Source: Streptomyces carminius
GTDB lineage: Bacteria; Actinomycetota; Actinomycetes; Streptomycetales; Streptomycetaceae
DNA: 64,000 bases
Assembly (NCBI RefSeq): GCF_002794255.1
Contig: NZ_PGGW01000058.1
Span: 106,624-170,623 of the forward strand
Direction: 5' to 3'
The notes under the pieces are model-generated. The model searched no databases. It saw nothing but the letters and a program-made list of their open reading frames with translations, and was not told where the DNA came from. Below, piece by piece: positions 49,321-57,962 of the stretch. The position numbers and the translations under genes were made by a program. The stretch's first letter is position 1; each line of letters begins with the position of its first letter.

Positions 49321-51759
49321 CTACGGAGTCGTCACCGGGGCCCCGGACTCCGTGGAGCCGGACGGTGTGCCGCCGGGCGTCCCGCCGCCGTCCGCGCCAC
49401 CGTCCGCGCCGGTGTCCGCGTCCGCGTCGCCCACCGCGATGCCGCGCCGCTTGGAGACGTAGACCGCGCCGACGATGACGGTGAGGGCGAGGACCGCGAT
49501 GAGGGCCCGCACCCAGGGGCTGGCGTCGTCGCCGTAGCTGAACTGCACCACCGCGGGCGCGATCAGCAGTGCCACCAGGTTCATCACCTTCAGCAGCGGG
49601 TTGATCGCCGGGCCGGCGGTGTCCTTGAACGGATCGCCGACGGTGTCGCCGATGACGGTCGCGGCGTGCGCCTCGCTGCCCTTGCCGCCGTGGTGGCCGT
49701 CCTCGACGAGCTTCTTGGCGTTGTCCCAGGCACCGCCGGAGTTGGCGAGGAAGACCGCCATCAGGGTGCCCGCGCCGATCGCCCCGGCCAGGAAGGAGCC
49801 GAGCGCGCCGACGCCGAGGGTGAAGCCGACGGCGATGGGCGCCATGACGGCGAGCAGACCGGGGGTGGTCAGCTCGCGCAGCGCGTCCTTGGTGCAGATG
49901 TCCACGACCCGGCCGTAGTCGGGCTTCTCGGTGTAGTCCATGATCCCGGGCTTCTCCCGGAACTGGCGCCGTACCTCGAAGACCACCGCGCCCGCCGACC
50001 GGGACACCGCGTTGATCGCCAGCCCGGAGAACAGGAAGACGACCGCGGCGCCGAGGATGAGGCCGACCAGGTTGTTCGGCTGGGAGATGTCCAGGCTCAG
50101 GTTCATCTCGCCCGCCCGGGCACCCACGTCCGCCACGGCGGTGGCGATCGCGTCCCGGTAGGCGCCGAAGAGCGCGGCGGCGGCCAGTACCGCGGTGGCG
50201 ATGGCGATGCCCTTGGTGATGGCCTTGGTGGTGTTGCCGACGGCGTCGAGGTCGGTGAGCACCTGGGCGCCGGCGCCCTCCACGTCGCCGGACATCTCGG
50301 CGATGCCCTGGGCGTTGTCGGAGACCGGGCCGAAGGTGTCCATCGCGACGATGACGCCGACGGTGGTCAGCAGACCGGTGCCCGCCAGCGCCACGGCGAA
50401 CAGGGCCAGCATGATGGAGGTGCCGCCCAGCAGGAAGGCGCCGTAGACGCCGAGGGCGATCAGCAGCGCCGTGTAGACCGCGGACTCCAGGCCGATGGAG
50501 ATGCCGGCCAGGACCACGGTGGCCGGGCCGGTCAGCGAGGTCTTGCCGATGTCGCGCACCGGCCGCCGGCCGGGCTCGGTGAAGTAGCCGGTGAGCTGCT
50601 GGATCAGTGCGGCGAGCACGATGCCGATGGCGACCGCGACCAGTGCGAACACCCGCGGGTCGCCGTCGTGGCCGAGGATGCCGGTGTCGGTGACGCCGTC
50701 CAGTTCGGCGAAGCTGGACGGCAGGTAGACGAACGCCGCGACGGCGACGAGGACCAGCGAGATCACCGCGGAGATGAAGAAGCCGCGGTTGATGGCGGTC
50801 ATGCCGCTGCGGTCGGCGCGGCGCGGGGCGACCGCGAAGATGCCGATCATGGCCGTGAGGACACCGATCGCGGGGACGAGCAGCGGGAAGGCCAGGCCCG
50901 CGTCGCCGAAGGCGACGGTGCCCAGGATGAGCGCGGCCACCAGGGTGACGGCGTAGGACTCGAAGAGGTCGGCGGCCATTCCCGCGCAGTCGCCGACGTT
51001 GTCGCCGACGTTGTCCGCGATGGTGGCGGCGTTGCGCGGGTCGTCCTCGGGGATGCCCTGCTCGACCTTGCCGACGAGGTCGGCGCCCACGTCGGCGGCC
51101 TTGGTGAAGATGCCGCCGCCCACTCGCATGAACATCGCGATCAGCGCGGCGCCCAGACCGAAGCCCTCCAGGACCTTGGGGGCGTCGGCGGCGTAGACGA
51201 GCACCACGACGGCGGCGCCGAGGAGGCCCAGACCGACGGTGAACATTCCGACGACACCACCGGTACGGAAAGCGATCTTCATCGCCCGGTGGGAGACGTC
51301 GGTCAGATCCCTGGCGGGTTCTCCCGCACCGGGAGTCGCCTCCCGTGCGGCGGCGGCGACCCGTACGTTGCTGCGTACCGCGAGCCACATGCCGATATAA
51401 CCGGTGGCCGCCGAGAAGCCGGCGCCGACCAGGAAGAACAAGGAGCGGCCGATTCGCTGGCCCATGTCGTCGGCCGGGAGCAACATCAAAAGGAAGAAGA
51501 CCACGACGGCGAATACGCCGAGAGTGCGCAACTGCCGCGCGAGGTAGGCGTTCGCACCTTCCTGCACGGCGGCGGCGATCTTCTTCATGCTGTCGGTGCC
51601 CTCACCGGCCGCGAGCACCTGACGTACCAGCATCACGGCGACCACCAGGGCCGCCACCGCGATCAGTGCGATCACCAGCACCAGACCGCGGTTGCCGCTG
51701 GTGAGAACGGCTTCGGCCAGGTGCAGCCGGTTCTGGGAGGGGATGTGGTGCGCGGCCAT
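49321..51759 (-). CDS. hppA: Potassium-insensitive membrane proton-pumping pyrophosphatase
   Basis: This 812-aa integral membrane protein has about sixteen hydrophobic segments. The pyrophosphate-binding motifs are the DVGADLVGKVE loop, DNVGDNVGDCAGMAADLFES and a second acidic set DTVGDPFKDTAGPAINPLLK. The motif GNTTKAITKG carries Lys where potassium-dependent enzymes have Ala, which marks the K+-independent class. It hydrolyses pyrophosphate and pumps protons out of the cytoplasm. A Gly/Pro/Ser-rich C-terminal tail (~775-812) is unusual for other bacteria but common in Streptomyces. It is read towards the lipoprotein gene. Confidence 0.94.
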   Translation of the reverse strand: MAAHHIPSQNRLHLAEAVLTSGNRGLVLVIALIAVAALVVAVMLVRQVLAAGEGTDSMKKIAAAVQEGANAYLARQLRTLGVFAVVVFFLLMLLPADDMGQRIGRSLFFLVGAGFSAATGYIGMWLAVRSNVRVAAAAREATPGAGEPARDLTDVSHRAMKIAFRTGGVVGMFTVGLGLLGAAVVVLVYAADAPKVLEGFGLGAALIAMFMRVGGGIFTKAADVGADLVGKVEQGIPEDDPRNAATIADNVGDNVGDCAGMAADLFESYAVTLVAALILGTVAFGDAGLAFPLLVPAIGVLTAMIGIFAVAPRRADRSGMTAINRGFFISAVISLVLVAVAAFVYLPSSFAELDGVTDTGILGHDGDPRVFALVAVAIGIVLAALIQQLTGYFTEPGRRPVRDIGKTSLTGPATVVLAGISIGLESAVYTALLIALGVYGAFLLGGTSIMLALFAVALAGTGLLTTVGVIVAMDTFGPVSDNAQGIAEMSGDVEGAGAQVLTDLDAVGNTTKAITKGIAIATAVLAAAALFGAYRDAIATAVADVGARAGEMNLSLDISQPNNLVGLILGAAVVFLFSGLAINAVSRSAGAVVFEVRRQFREKPGIMDYTEKPDYGRVVDICTKDALRELTTPGLLAVMAPIAVGFTLGVGALGSFLAGAIGAGTLMAVFLANSGGAWDNAKKLVEDGHHGGKGSEAHAATVIGDTVGDPFKDTAGPAINPLLKVMNLVALLIAPAVVQFSYGDDASPWVRALIAVLALTVIVGAVYVSKRRGIAVGDADADTGADGGADGGGTPGGTPSGSTESGAPVTTP

Positions 51760-52324
51760 TCGTCCTCCTTGACGTTTGGCACATGGGCGCGCGCAAGCAC
51801 GCTCAGGCGTCCTGCTGCAAAGATGTGGACGGATTGTAGGAGCCGCTCCGGGTCATAACCAGAGTGCGCTATTCACCGCCGATCCGCACCTTTGAAGATC
51901 GAATAGCAGGCACCGAGACGATTCCCCCGAACAGGGGGATGTATTCCCCTGTGACACCGCCGTCTCACTGGGACGGCAGCTCTTTGAGACACCCCCCGAG
52001 GTGCCATTCGGGTGATTTCCGGAAAAAGGCCACGAGGAATGCGTCCGGAAACACCAGGGCGACGCCGGCCGGAGCTTCCGGAGCGACGGCACGCAGGTTT
52101 TCCCCTACGGAATTTCCCGCGGCGGGCCGTACGCGTGGGGAGGCGGCCCGGCGCACCGACCCGGCCGGGAGGGACCAGGACGGGAGGGGGAAGGGACCGG
52201 ACAGGAGAGGGATCGGACAGGAGAGGGATCGGACAGGAGGGAGACCGGCGGAGGAAGCCGACGCGGCAGCCGGTGGCGGGAGGGCCGGTCCTCCGGTGCG
52301 GAGCGCCGTGCGGGGAGGACCCGG
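51760..52324. other. Gap between the anti-sigma gene and hppA
   Basis: These 565 nt contain the hppA promoter region (A/T-rich around 51820-51960) and the 16-bp repeats at 52199-52241. A rightward frame through it is Arg/Gly/Asp-biased and has no ribosome site, so I do not call it. No RNA gene recognised. Confidence 0.5.
52199..52241. repeat. Tandem 16-bp repeats GGACAGGAGAGGGATC
   Basis: Two complete units and a partial third lie ~85 nt beyond the stop of the anti-sigma gene. They are purine-rich and not part of a gene. The function is unknown and slippage is the simplest origin. Confidence 0.65.
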
Positions 52325-52750
52325 CTATGCGCGGGAGACCGGGGTGACCGGCCAGCTCATCCGGATGAGGCCGCCGTGCTCGTCGGCGGTCACCTCGAAG
52401 TCGTCCACCAGCCCGCTGATCACCGCGAGCCCCAGATCGCTCTCGTCGTCGCCCTCGGCGCCGTCCCCGTTGGCGGAGCCATGGCCCGGACCGTGCACCG
52501 TCGGGACGTCGTCCCCGACCTCGATGCGGAACGCCTTCTCGCCCTCGGTCAGCCTCACCCGGACAGGTGTGTCGAGGCCGTGGCCGACATGGAGACCGAC
52601 GGCCCGGCTGCACGCCTCACCCACCGCGAGCCGCACCTCGTCGAGCGCCGTCTCGTCGACACCGGACCGGCGCGCGACGGCGGCCGCCACCAGCCGCGCC
52701 GTCCTCACATGCTCGGGCAGCGCGCTGAAGAGCAGTTCGACGGTGGCCAT
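52325..52750 (-). CDS. RsbW-like anti-sigma factor (GHKL ATPase fold), partner of BldG
   Basis: The 141-aa protein has the serine-kinase anti-sigma layout: ETALDEVRLAVGEACSRAVGLH (N-box Glu and Cys-rich helix) and ESDLGLAVISGLVDDFEVTADEHGGLIRMSW (G-box region). A Gly/Asp linker lies between. ATG 52750 is preferred because GGGGG is correctly spaced; ATG 52756 is too close to it. In S. coelicolor the gene after bldG (SCO3548) encodes such an anti-sigma factor that binds BldG and is controlled by its phosphorylation. Here it lies ~200 nt downstream of bldG on the same strand. Confidence 0.87.
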   Translation of the reverse strand: MATVELLFSALPEHVRTARLVAAAVARRSGVDETALDEVRLAVGEACSRAVGLHVGHGLDTPVRVRLTEGEKAFRIEVGDDVPTVHGPGHGSANGDGAEGDDESDLGLAVISGLVDDFEVTADEHGGLIRMSWPVTPVSRA

Positions 52751-52955
52751 AGCCATCCCCCTCGGTAGTACGTGCGGACCTTCGCGCTCACCGGCCGGGA
52801 ACTCACCGGCCCGGCGGCCCGATGCCTGGATCCGGCGGCCGGCGGTCAGCGACCGACAGCCGACAGCCGACGGTCGGCAAGGGGCACCGGGCCGACACAC
52901 GTGTGGACCCGGTACCCCTGTCGCCGCCTTGCGCGGGCTGTGCGGCCCCGGCTTC

Positions 52956-53297
52956 TCAGTCGGTGGCCGCCACGGCCTCGTCGACCGAGGTGTGAATGGG
53001 AAACACCTTGGTCAGGCCGGTGATACGGAAGATCTTGAGAATGCGTTCCTGGTTGCAGACCAGACGCAGTGATCCCTCGTGCGCGCGCACTCGCTTGAGC
53101 CCGCCGACGAGCACACCGAGGCCGGTGGAGTCGAGGAAGTCAACACCCTCCATGTCCACGACCAGGTGGTAGCTGCCGTCGTTCACCAGCTCCACCAGTT
53201 GCTCACGCAACTTGGGCGCGGTGTATACATCGATCTCGCCACCCACCGAGACGATCGTGCGATCGCCGACGGTACGGGTCGACAGGGACAGGTCCAC
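52956..53297 (-). CDS. bldG: Anti-sigma factor antagonist BldG
   Basis: This 113-aa STAS protein starts MDLSLSTRTVGDRTIV. It contains VDFLDSTGLGVLVGG with the phosphorylatable Ser57 and ends FPIHTSVDEAVAATD. It is nearly identical over its length to the S. coelicolor BldG as I remember it. BldG is needed for aerial hyphae and antibiotic production and acts by binding anti-sigma factors in a phosphorylation-controlled manner. It therefore also links this region to control of the red cluster. The helicase gene is divergent; the ~200 nt between contain G-rich degenerate repeats. Confidence 0.95.
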   Translation of the reverse strand: MDLSLSTRTVGDRTIVSVGGEIDVYTAPKLREQLVELVNDGSYHLVVDMEGVDFLDSTGLGVLVGGLKRVRAHEGSLRLVCNQERILKIFRITGLTKVFPIHTSVDEAVAATD

Positions 53298-53506
53298 GGA
53301 TCCTCCAGCACCTTGCTATCGAGCGGTCCGCCCCCTGGGATGTACCCCACCGGGAGCGGAGAGGGGTCCCTTCTACCGGAAGCGGGGAGGGGGTCCTCCC
53401 ACCGGGGGGCGGGAGGGTGTCCCGCCGAAGGCAGAGGTGAAGCCTCCCCACCGAAGGTAGGGGACGGATCGGCAGCCGCAGAAGCATTCAATCACTTACC
53501 CGGGTC

Positions 53507-55972
53507 ATGCACGACGCCTTGCGACCATTGTCCGTCGTGCCGGTGACACACTCGAATCCGATGGCCACCAACCACCGCGCGGCGTCGGCAGACGCGCGAC
53601 CCCCGTCCCCGTCCCCCCGGGCAGTCCTCGAAGGCCTCACCGCGGGGGCGGACCGGGCCGTGCGCATCACCCATACGGAGCACCTGCCCCCACGGGTCGG
53701 TCGTCATGCGGACTGGCCTGGCCGGATTCGGCCGGAAGTGATCGACGCGATCCGCGCGGCGGGTATCGACCGCCCCTGGGAGCACCAGGCCCGTACCGCC
53801 CGGCACGCACTGCGCGGCGAGTCGGTGGTCGTCGCCACCGGAACGGCCTCGGGCAAGTCCCTGGCCTATCTCGCCCCGGTGCTCAGCGCCCTGCTGGACG
53901 GCTCCGGGGCCCCGAACGGGCGCGGCGCCACCGCCCTCTACCTCGCCCCGACCAAGGCCCTCGCCGCCGACCAGCGGCGGGCCGTGAGCGCACTGGCCGC
54001 CCCACTGGGCAGCGCGGTCCGTCCCGCGGTCTTCGACGGCGACACACCGGCCGAGGAACGCGACTGGGCGCGGCAGTACGCCAACCTGCTGCTCACCAAC
54101 CCCGACATGCTGCACCGCGGGCTGCTCCCGGGCCATGCCCGCTGGTCCTCCTTCCTGCGCGCGCTGCGTTATGTGGTCGTCGACGAGTGCCACACCTACC
54201 GGGGGGTGTTCGGCTCCCATGTCGCCCAGGTGCTGCGGCGGCTGCGGCGGGTGTGCGCCCGTTACGGCGGCGCGCCGGTGTTCCTGCTGGCCTCCGCCAC
54301 CGCCGCCGAGCCGGGCAGGGCGGCGACCCGGCTCACCGGCCTGCCCGTGACCGAGGTCACCGAGGACGCCTCCCCGCGCGGCGAGGTGGTCTTCGCCCTG
54401 TGGGAACCCCCGCTGACGGAGCTGCGCGGCGAGCGCGGCGCCCCGGTGCGCCGTACCGCCACCGCCGAGACCGCCGACCTGCTCACCGACCTCGCCGTCC
54501 GGGGGGTGCGGACTGTGGCCTTCGTCCGCTCCCGGCGCGGCGCCGAGCTGATCTCGGTCATCGCCCGGGAGCGGCTGGCCGAGGTGGACCGCGATCTGGC
54601 CGGACGGGTGGCCGCCTACCGCGGCGGCTATCTGCCCGAGGAGCGCCGCGCCCTGGAGCAGGCACTGCACTCCGGCGAACTCCTCGGCCTGGCCGCCACC
54701 AACGCCCTGGAACTGGGCATCGACGTCTCCGGGCTCGACGCCGTCCTGCTGACCGGGTATCCCGGCACCCGGGCCTCGCTGTGGCAGCAGGCCGGGCGGG
54801 CCGGCCGGGCGGGCCAGGGAGCGCTGGCCGTCCTCGTCGCCCGGGACGACCCGCTGGACACCTATCTCGTCCATCACCCCGACGCGATCTTCCGCCGCCC
54901 CGTGGAGTCCACCGTCCTGGACCCGGACAACCCCTATGTCCTCACCCCCCATCTGTGCGCGGCCGCGGCGGAACTCCCTCTCACCGAGACCGACTTCGAG
55001 CTGTTCGGCCCGGCGGTGCCCGGGCTGGTGCCGGTGCTGGAGCGGCGCGGACTGCTGCGCCGCCGGGGAACGGGCTGGTACTGGACCCGCCGTGAGCGGG
55101 CCTGCGACCTCGCCGACATCCGCGGCCGGGGCGGCCGGCCGGTGCAGGTGGTGGAGGACGCCACCGGACGGCTGCTGGGCACGGTCGACGCCGCGGCCGC
55201 CCACACCACCGTCCACGACGGCGCGGTCCATCTCCACCAGGGCCGCAGCTACGTGGTCCGGCGGCTCGACCTGGACGACTCGGTCGCCCTGGTCGAGCAG
55301 GCCGATCCCCCCTGGACGACGATGGCCCGGGACACCACCGCGATCTCCGTCCTGGAGACCACCGCCGAGGTCCCCTGGGGCGGGGCCCGGCTGTGCTTCG
55401 GCTCGGTGGAGGTCACCAACCAGGTCGTCTCCTACCTGCGCCGCAGGCTCGTCACCGGCGAGGTGCTCGGCGAGACGAAACTGGACCTGCCGCCGCGCAC
55501 CCTGCGCACCCGCGCGGTGTGGTGGACGGTCACCGAGGACCAGCTCGACGCCGCCCGGGTGGGCCCGGAGATACTGCCCGGGGCCCTGCACGCCGCCGAG
55601 CACGCCTCGATCGGGATGCTGCCGCTGTTCGCCACCTGTGACCGCTGGGACATCGGCGGTGTCTCCGTACCGCTGCACGCCGACACCCTGCTGCCGACGG
55701 TGTTCGTCTACGACGGACACCCCGGCGGCGCCGGCTTCGCCGAGCGCGCCTTCCACACCGCCCGCGAGTGGCTGACCGCGACCCGCCAGGCCATCGCGGC
55801 GTGCGAGTGCGACAGCGGCTGCCCCTCGTGCATACAGTCTCCCAAGTGCGGCAACGGCAACGACCCCCTGCACAAGCGCGGCGCCGTCCGGCTGCTCACC
55901 GAACTGCTGCGGCAGGCCCCGCCCGGGCCCGCACCCCGGCGGCGTACGGACCCGCCCGCACCCGCACCGTGA
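53507..55972 (+). CDS. DEAD/DEAH-box helicase of the helicase/secretion neighbourhood, DUF1998-type C-terminus
   Basis: The 821-aa superfamily 2 helicase has motif I VATGTASGKS (~105-114), motif II DECH in VVVDECHTYRG, SAT-like ASAT, and motif VI QQAGRAGRAG. The C-terminal Cys cluster ECDSGCPSCIQSPKCGNG probably binds zinc. It belongs to the family conserved beside Tad-type secretion genes in actinobacteria (helicase/secretion neighbourhood, TIGR03817 type, equivalent to the Rv3649 position). Starts at ATG 53507 or 53561 are both possible. Its last 77 nt overlap the convergent TadE-like gene. Confidence 0.9.
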   Translation: MHDALRPLSVVPVTHSNPMATNHRAASADARPPSPSPRAVLEGLTAGADRAVRITHTEHLPPRVGRHADWPGRIRPEVIDAIRAAGIDRPWEHQARTARHALRGESVVVATGTASGKSLAYLAPVLSALLDGSGAPNGRGATALYLAPTKALAADQRRAVSALAAPLGSAVRPAVFDGDTPAEERDWARQYANLLLTNPDMLHRGLLPGHARWSSFLRALRYVVVDECHTYRGVFGSHVAQVLRRLRRVCARYGGAPVFLLASATAAEPGRAATRLTGLPVTEVTEDASPRGEVVFALWEPPLTELRGERGAPVRRTATAETADLLTDLAVRGVRTVAFVRSRRGAELISVIARERLAEVDRDLAGRVAAYRGGYLPEERRALEQALHSGELLGLAATNALELGIDVSGLDAVLLTGYPGTRASLWQQAGRAGRAGQGALAVLVARDDPLDTYLVHHPDAIFRRPVESTVLDPDNPYVLTPHLCAAAAELPLTETDFELFGPAVPGLVPVLERRGLLRRRGTGWYWTRRERACDLADIRGRGGRPVQVVEDATGRLLGTVDAAAAHTTVHDGAVHLHQGRSYVVRRLDLDDSVALVEQADPPWTTMARDTTAISVLETTAEVPWGGARLCFGSVEVTNQVVSYLRRRLVTGEVLGETKLDLPPRTLRTRAVWWTVTEDQLDAARVGPEILPGALHAAEHASIGMLPLFATCDRWDIGGVSVPLHADTLLPTVFVYDGHPGGAGFAERAFHTAREWLTATRQAIAACECDSGCPSCIQSPKCGNGNDPLHKRGAVRLLTELLRQAPPGPAPRRRTDPPAPAP

Positions 55973-56336
55973 GATCGGCGACCAGGTCCCGCACCCGGCA
56001 GCGGACCACTCTCGCCCGCTGGGCGGCGGCCACCTCCCGGGCCGCGGCGCACGCCCGTGCGTCGCCCCACAGGGCGTGATCGGCCGCCGCGAGGGCCGCC
56101 GCGTCCGCCGCGGCACCCGCCCGGTGGCGGACCACGACAGCCTGCCCCAGGCCCAGCACGGCCACCGCCAGCACGCACAGCACGACCCCGCACACCGCGG
56201 CCCACACCGTGGCCGAGCCCCCGTCCCCGCGCCCCGGTCGCCGGGCCGCCGACCGGTCCGTCGGCGGCCGGTCAGGCGGGCCGGGCGGCAGGCTGCCGGG
56301 CAGGCGCCCGCTTCGCCGGTCAGTCCGGCTCCGCAT
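55896..56336 (-). CDS. TadE-like pilus/secretion protein (Rv3654c type)
   Basis: The 146-aa protein has an Arg/Pro-rich N-terminus, then DGGSATVWAAVCGVVLCVLAVAVLGLGQAVVVRHRAGAAADAAALAAADH (landmarks, residues ~38-87). This is the single membrane anchor and the helix typical of TadE/TadG-type minor pilins. Its stop at 55896 lies inside the helicase C-terminus on the other strand. It overlaps the upstream TadE gene by 17 nt. It is probably a minor component of a Flp-pilus-like secretion apparatus. Confidence 0.8.
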   Translation of the reverse strand: MRSRTDRRSGRLPGSLPPGPPDRPPTDRSAARRPGRGDGGSATVWAAVCGVVLCVLAVAVLGLGQAVVVRHRAGAAADAAALAAADHALWGDARACAAAREVAAAQRARVVRCRVRDLVADLTVRVRAGPYAAGVRARAGPAAAVR

Positions 56337-56784
56337 ACGCCACCGCCTCCGCCCCCAGTTCCACGGCCAGCGGTCCCGGACCGGCCGCCCTCGCGGTCAC
56401 CCGCACCCGCACCAGTTCTCCCTCCCGCGCCGTCTCCACCGCCGCACCGCGCGGCGCCACCGCGCGTACGGCCCGCCGCACCCGCTCCGGCGGCTCGTCC
56501 CGGGCCACCGCCCGTGCGCCGGCGCCCGCCGCGTCCACACATCCGATCTGCGCGGCCACCGCCGCCACCGCCCACAGCACCATCCCGAGCAGGACCACCA
56601 GGGAGGGCACCACCACGGCGGTCTCCGCGGTGACATAGCCCGCCTCCTGCCCCGCCCCCGTTCGGAGAGCCCGCATCCGTGGGGCCCGCATCCGTGGGGC
56701 CGCCGACCGGAGTGGCCCTCCCGCACCGCCGGGTGGGCCCGTACCGCCGGACGCGCCCGTCCCGGCGCCGTCAGAAGCCCGCAT
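56320..56784 (-). CDS. TadE family protein
   Basis: The 154-aa product contains TAETAVVVPSLVVLLGMVLWAVAAVAAQIGCVDAAGAGARAVARDE (landmarks, ~52-97), with the Glu at +5 of the hydrophobic segment that TadE-type prepilins carry. The first ~40 residues are Gly/Arg-rich, and a start nearer MRALRTGAGQEAGY is possible. It overlaps both neighbours by 14-17 nt. It is likely a pseudopilin processed by a prepilin peptidase encoded elsewhere. Confidence 0.82.
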   Translation of the reverse strand: MRASDGAGTGASGGTGPPGGAGGPLRSAAPRMRAPRMRALRTGAGQEAGYVTAETAVVVPSLVVLLGMVLWAVAAVAAQIGCVDAAGAGARAVARDEPPERVRRAVRAVAPRGAAVETAREGELVRVRVTARAAGPGPLAVELGAEAVAYAEPD

Positions 56785-56980
56785 CGAGCGCCCGCTCGAT
56801 CAACTGCTGCATCGCATCGCTGACCGGTTCACTGGTGACGATCTTGTACAGGACCGCAGCGAAGCCCGCGGCAGCGATCGTGCCCACCGCGTACTCCGCC
56901 GTGCTCATCCCCGCCTGTGTGTCCCCGGACCGCACCCTGCGCGCGATCCTGCCGCTCCACTCCCGCATCCGTCCCCGCAT
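56771..56980 (-). CDS. DUF4244 family Flp-pilin-like protein
   Basis: The 69-aa protein starts at ATG 56980. A basic leader of ~23 residues is followed by GMSTAEYAVGTIAAAGFAAVLYKIVTS, a type-IV-pilin-like segment with Glu at position 5 after the Gly, as in Flp major pilins and DUF4244. It corresponds to the Rv3656c position. It is probably the major subunit of the Tad-like structure. It overlaps the tadE-like gene by 14 nt, and a ~100-nt gap separates it from the tadC-like gene upstream. Confidence 0.87.
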   Translation of the reverse strand: MRGRMREWSGRIARRVRSGDTQAGMSTAEYAVGTIAAAGFAAVLYKIVTSEPVSDAMQQLIERALDAGF

Positions 56981-57083
56981 GGTTCTCTCCCTCTCCTCTT
57001 CCGGTTTCCGGTTCTGTTCCGGGTGTTCTTCCGGGTGTTCCGGGTGTTCGTGTTCTCTTCTCGGTCGCCGTACGGCGACCGGC

Positions 57084-57962
57084 TCACAGCAGGGACCGCG
57101 CCAGGCCGATGACCACCGGCACCACTCCCGCCAGCAGGAAGGCGGGCAGGAAGCACAGCCCCAGCGGCCCGGTGACCAGGACCGCGGCCCGGCGGGCCCG
57201 CCCCGTCGCCGCCCGCGCCCGGGCGGCCCGGCACTCGGCCGCCAGCCGGCCCACCTGTTCCACGGCGGGCACTCCGGTCGTCCCCGCCCGCTCCAGGCAC
57301 CGCGCCAGCCCGGCCGCCCCTGGCAGCTCGCCCAGCCGCTCCCACACGGCCGCCGGATCACCGCCCAGCCGCAGCTCGGCCGAGGCCCGGACCAGGCGCT
57401 CGCCGAGCGGACCGCCCACCGAGGCGCCCACCGCCCCGGCCGCCTCACACGGCCCCGAACCCGCCGCCAGGCAGGCGGCCAGCAGCTCCGCGGTGATCGG
57501 CAACCGCTCGTCCACCCGCACTCCGAGGTCCGTCTCACCCCGTGCGGACCGTCCGGCGGCACGGGAACGACCGGTGCTCTCCGTCCGGTTGCCGCGGCCG
57601 CGTGACAGTCGTCCAAGGCCCCACGCCGCGGCGGCCCCGAACGCCCAGCCGACCGGACCGCCGACCAGCACCACTCCCAGTGCCAGGACACCGAGCGGCG
57701 CCGCGGCGTCCCGCAGCGGTGGCAGCCGCCGCCGTATCCGGTCGACGCGCGGCGGTGTCCGCCCTTCCGGCCGACCGACCGGCAGCGCGGTCAGCCGCCG
57801 CCGGTGCCGGCGCGCCCGTCCCATCGCCGGTACCGTCCCCACCAGGCAGATGGCGGCCACCGGAGCGGCCAGTCCGGCCAGTCCGGCCGCTCCGGGGAAG
57901 CCGACCGGCCCGGAAGGTCCGAGGAACGCCGTCCACAACCCGTGGAAGATTTCGCCGGTCAC
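57084..57962 (-). CDS. Type II secretion F-domain protein (TadC-like)
   Basis: The 292-aa membrane protein begins at GTG 57962, overlapping the TadB stop (GTGA). It has hydrophobic segments at ~15-40, ~90-110 and ~265-290, around a cytoplasmic helical domain with LPITAELLAACLAAGSGPCEAAGAVGASVGGPLGERLVRA (landmarks). This is the T2SSF pattern. It should form the inner-membrane platform with TadB. It is the third gene of the secretion set and follows tadB tightly. Confidence 0.85.
   Translation of the reverse strand: MTGEIFHGLWTAFLGPSGPVGFPGAAGLAGLAAPVAAICLVGTVPAMGRARRHRRRLTALPVGRPEGRTPPRVDRIRRRLPPLRDAAAPLGVLALGVVLVGGPVGWAFGAAAAWGLGRLSRGRGNRTESTGRSRAAGRSARGETDLGVRVDERLPITAELLAACLAAGSGPCEAAGAVGASVGGPLGERLVRASAELRLGGDPAAVWERLGELPGAAGLARCLERAGTTGVPAVEQVGRLAAECRAARARAATGRARRAAVLVTGPLGLCFLPAFLLAGVVPVVIGLARSLL

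Noticed and set aside
51864..53072. A 402-codon plus-strand frame over the anti-sigma and bldG region
   Set aside because: It runs antisense to two well-recognised genes and through repeats. It has no start signal.
53298..53506. Regulatory RNA in the bldG-helicase gap
   Set aside because: The region has G-rich degenerate repeats but no convincing promoter-plus-terminator pair or conserved structure that I can see.
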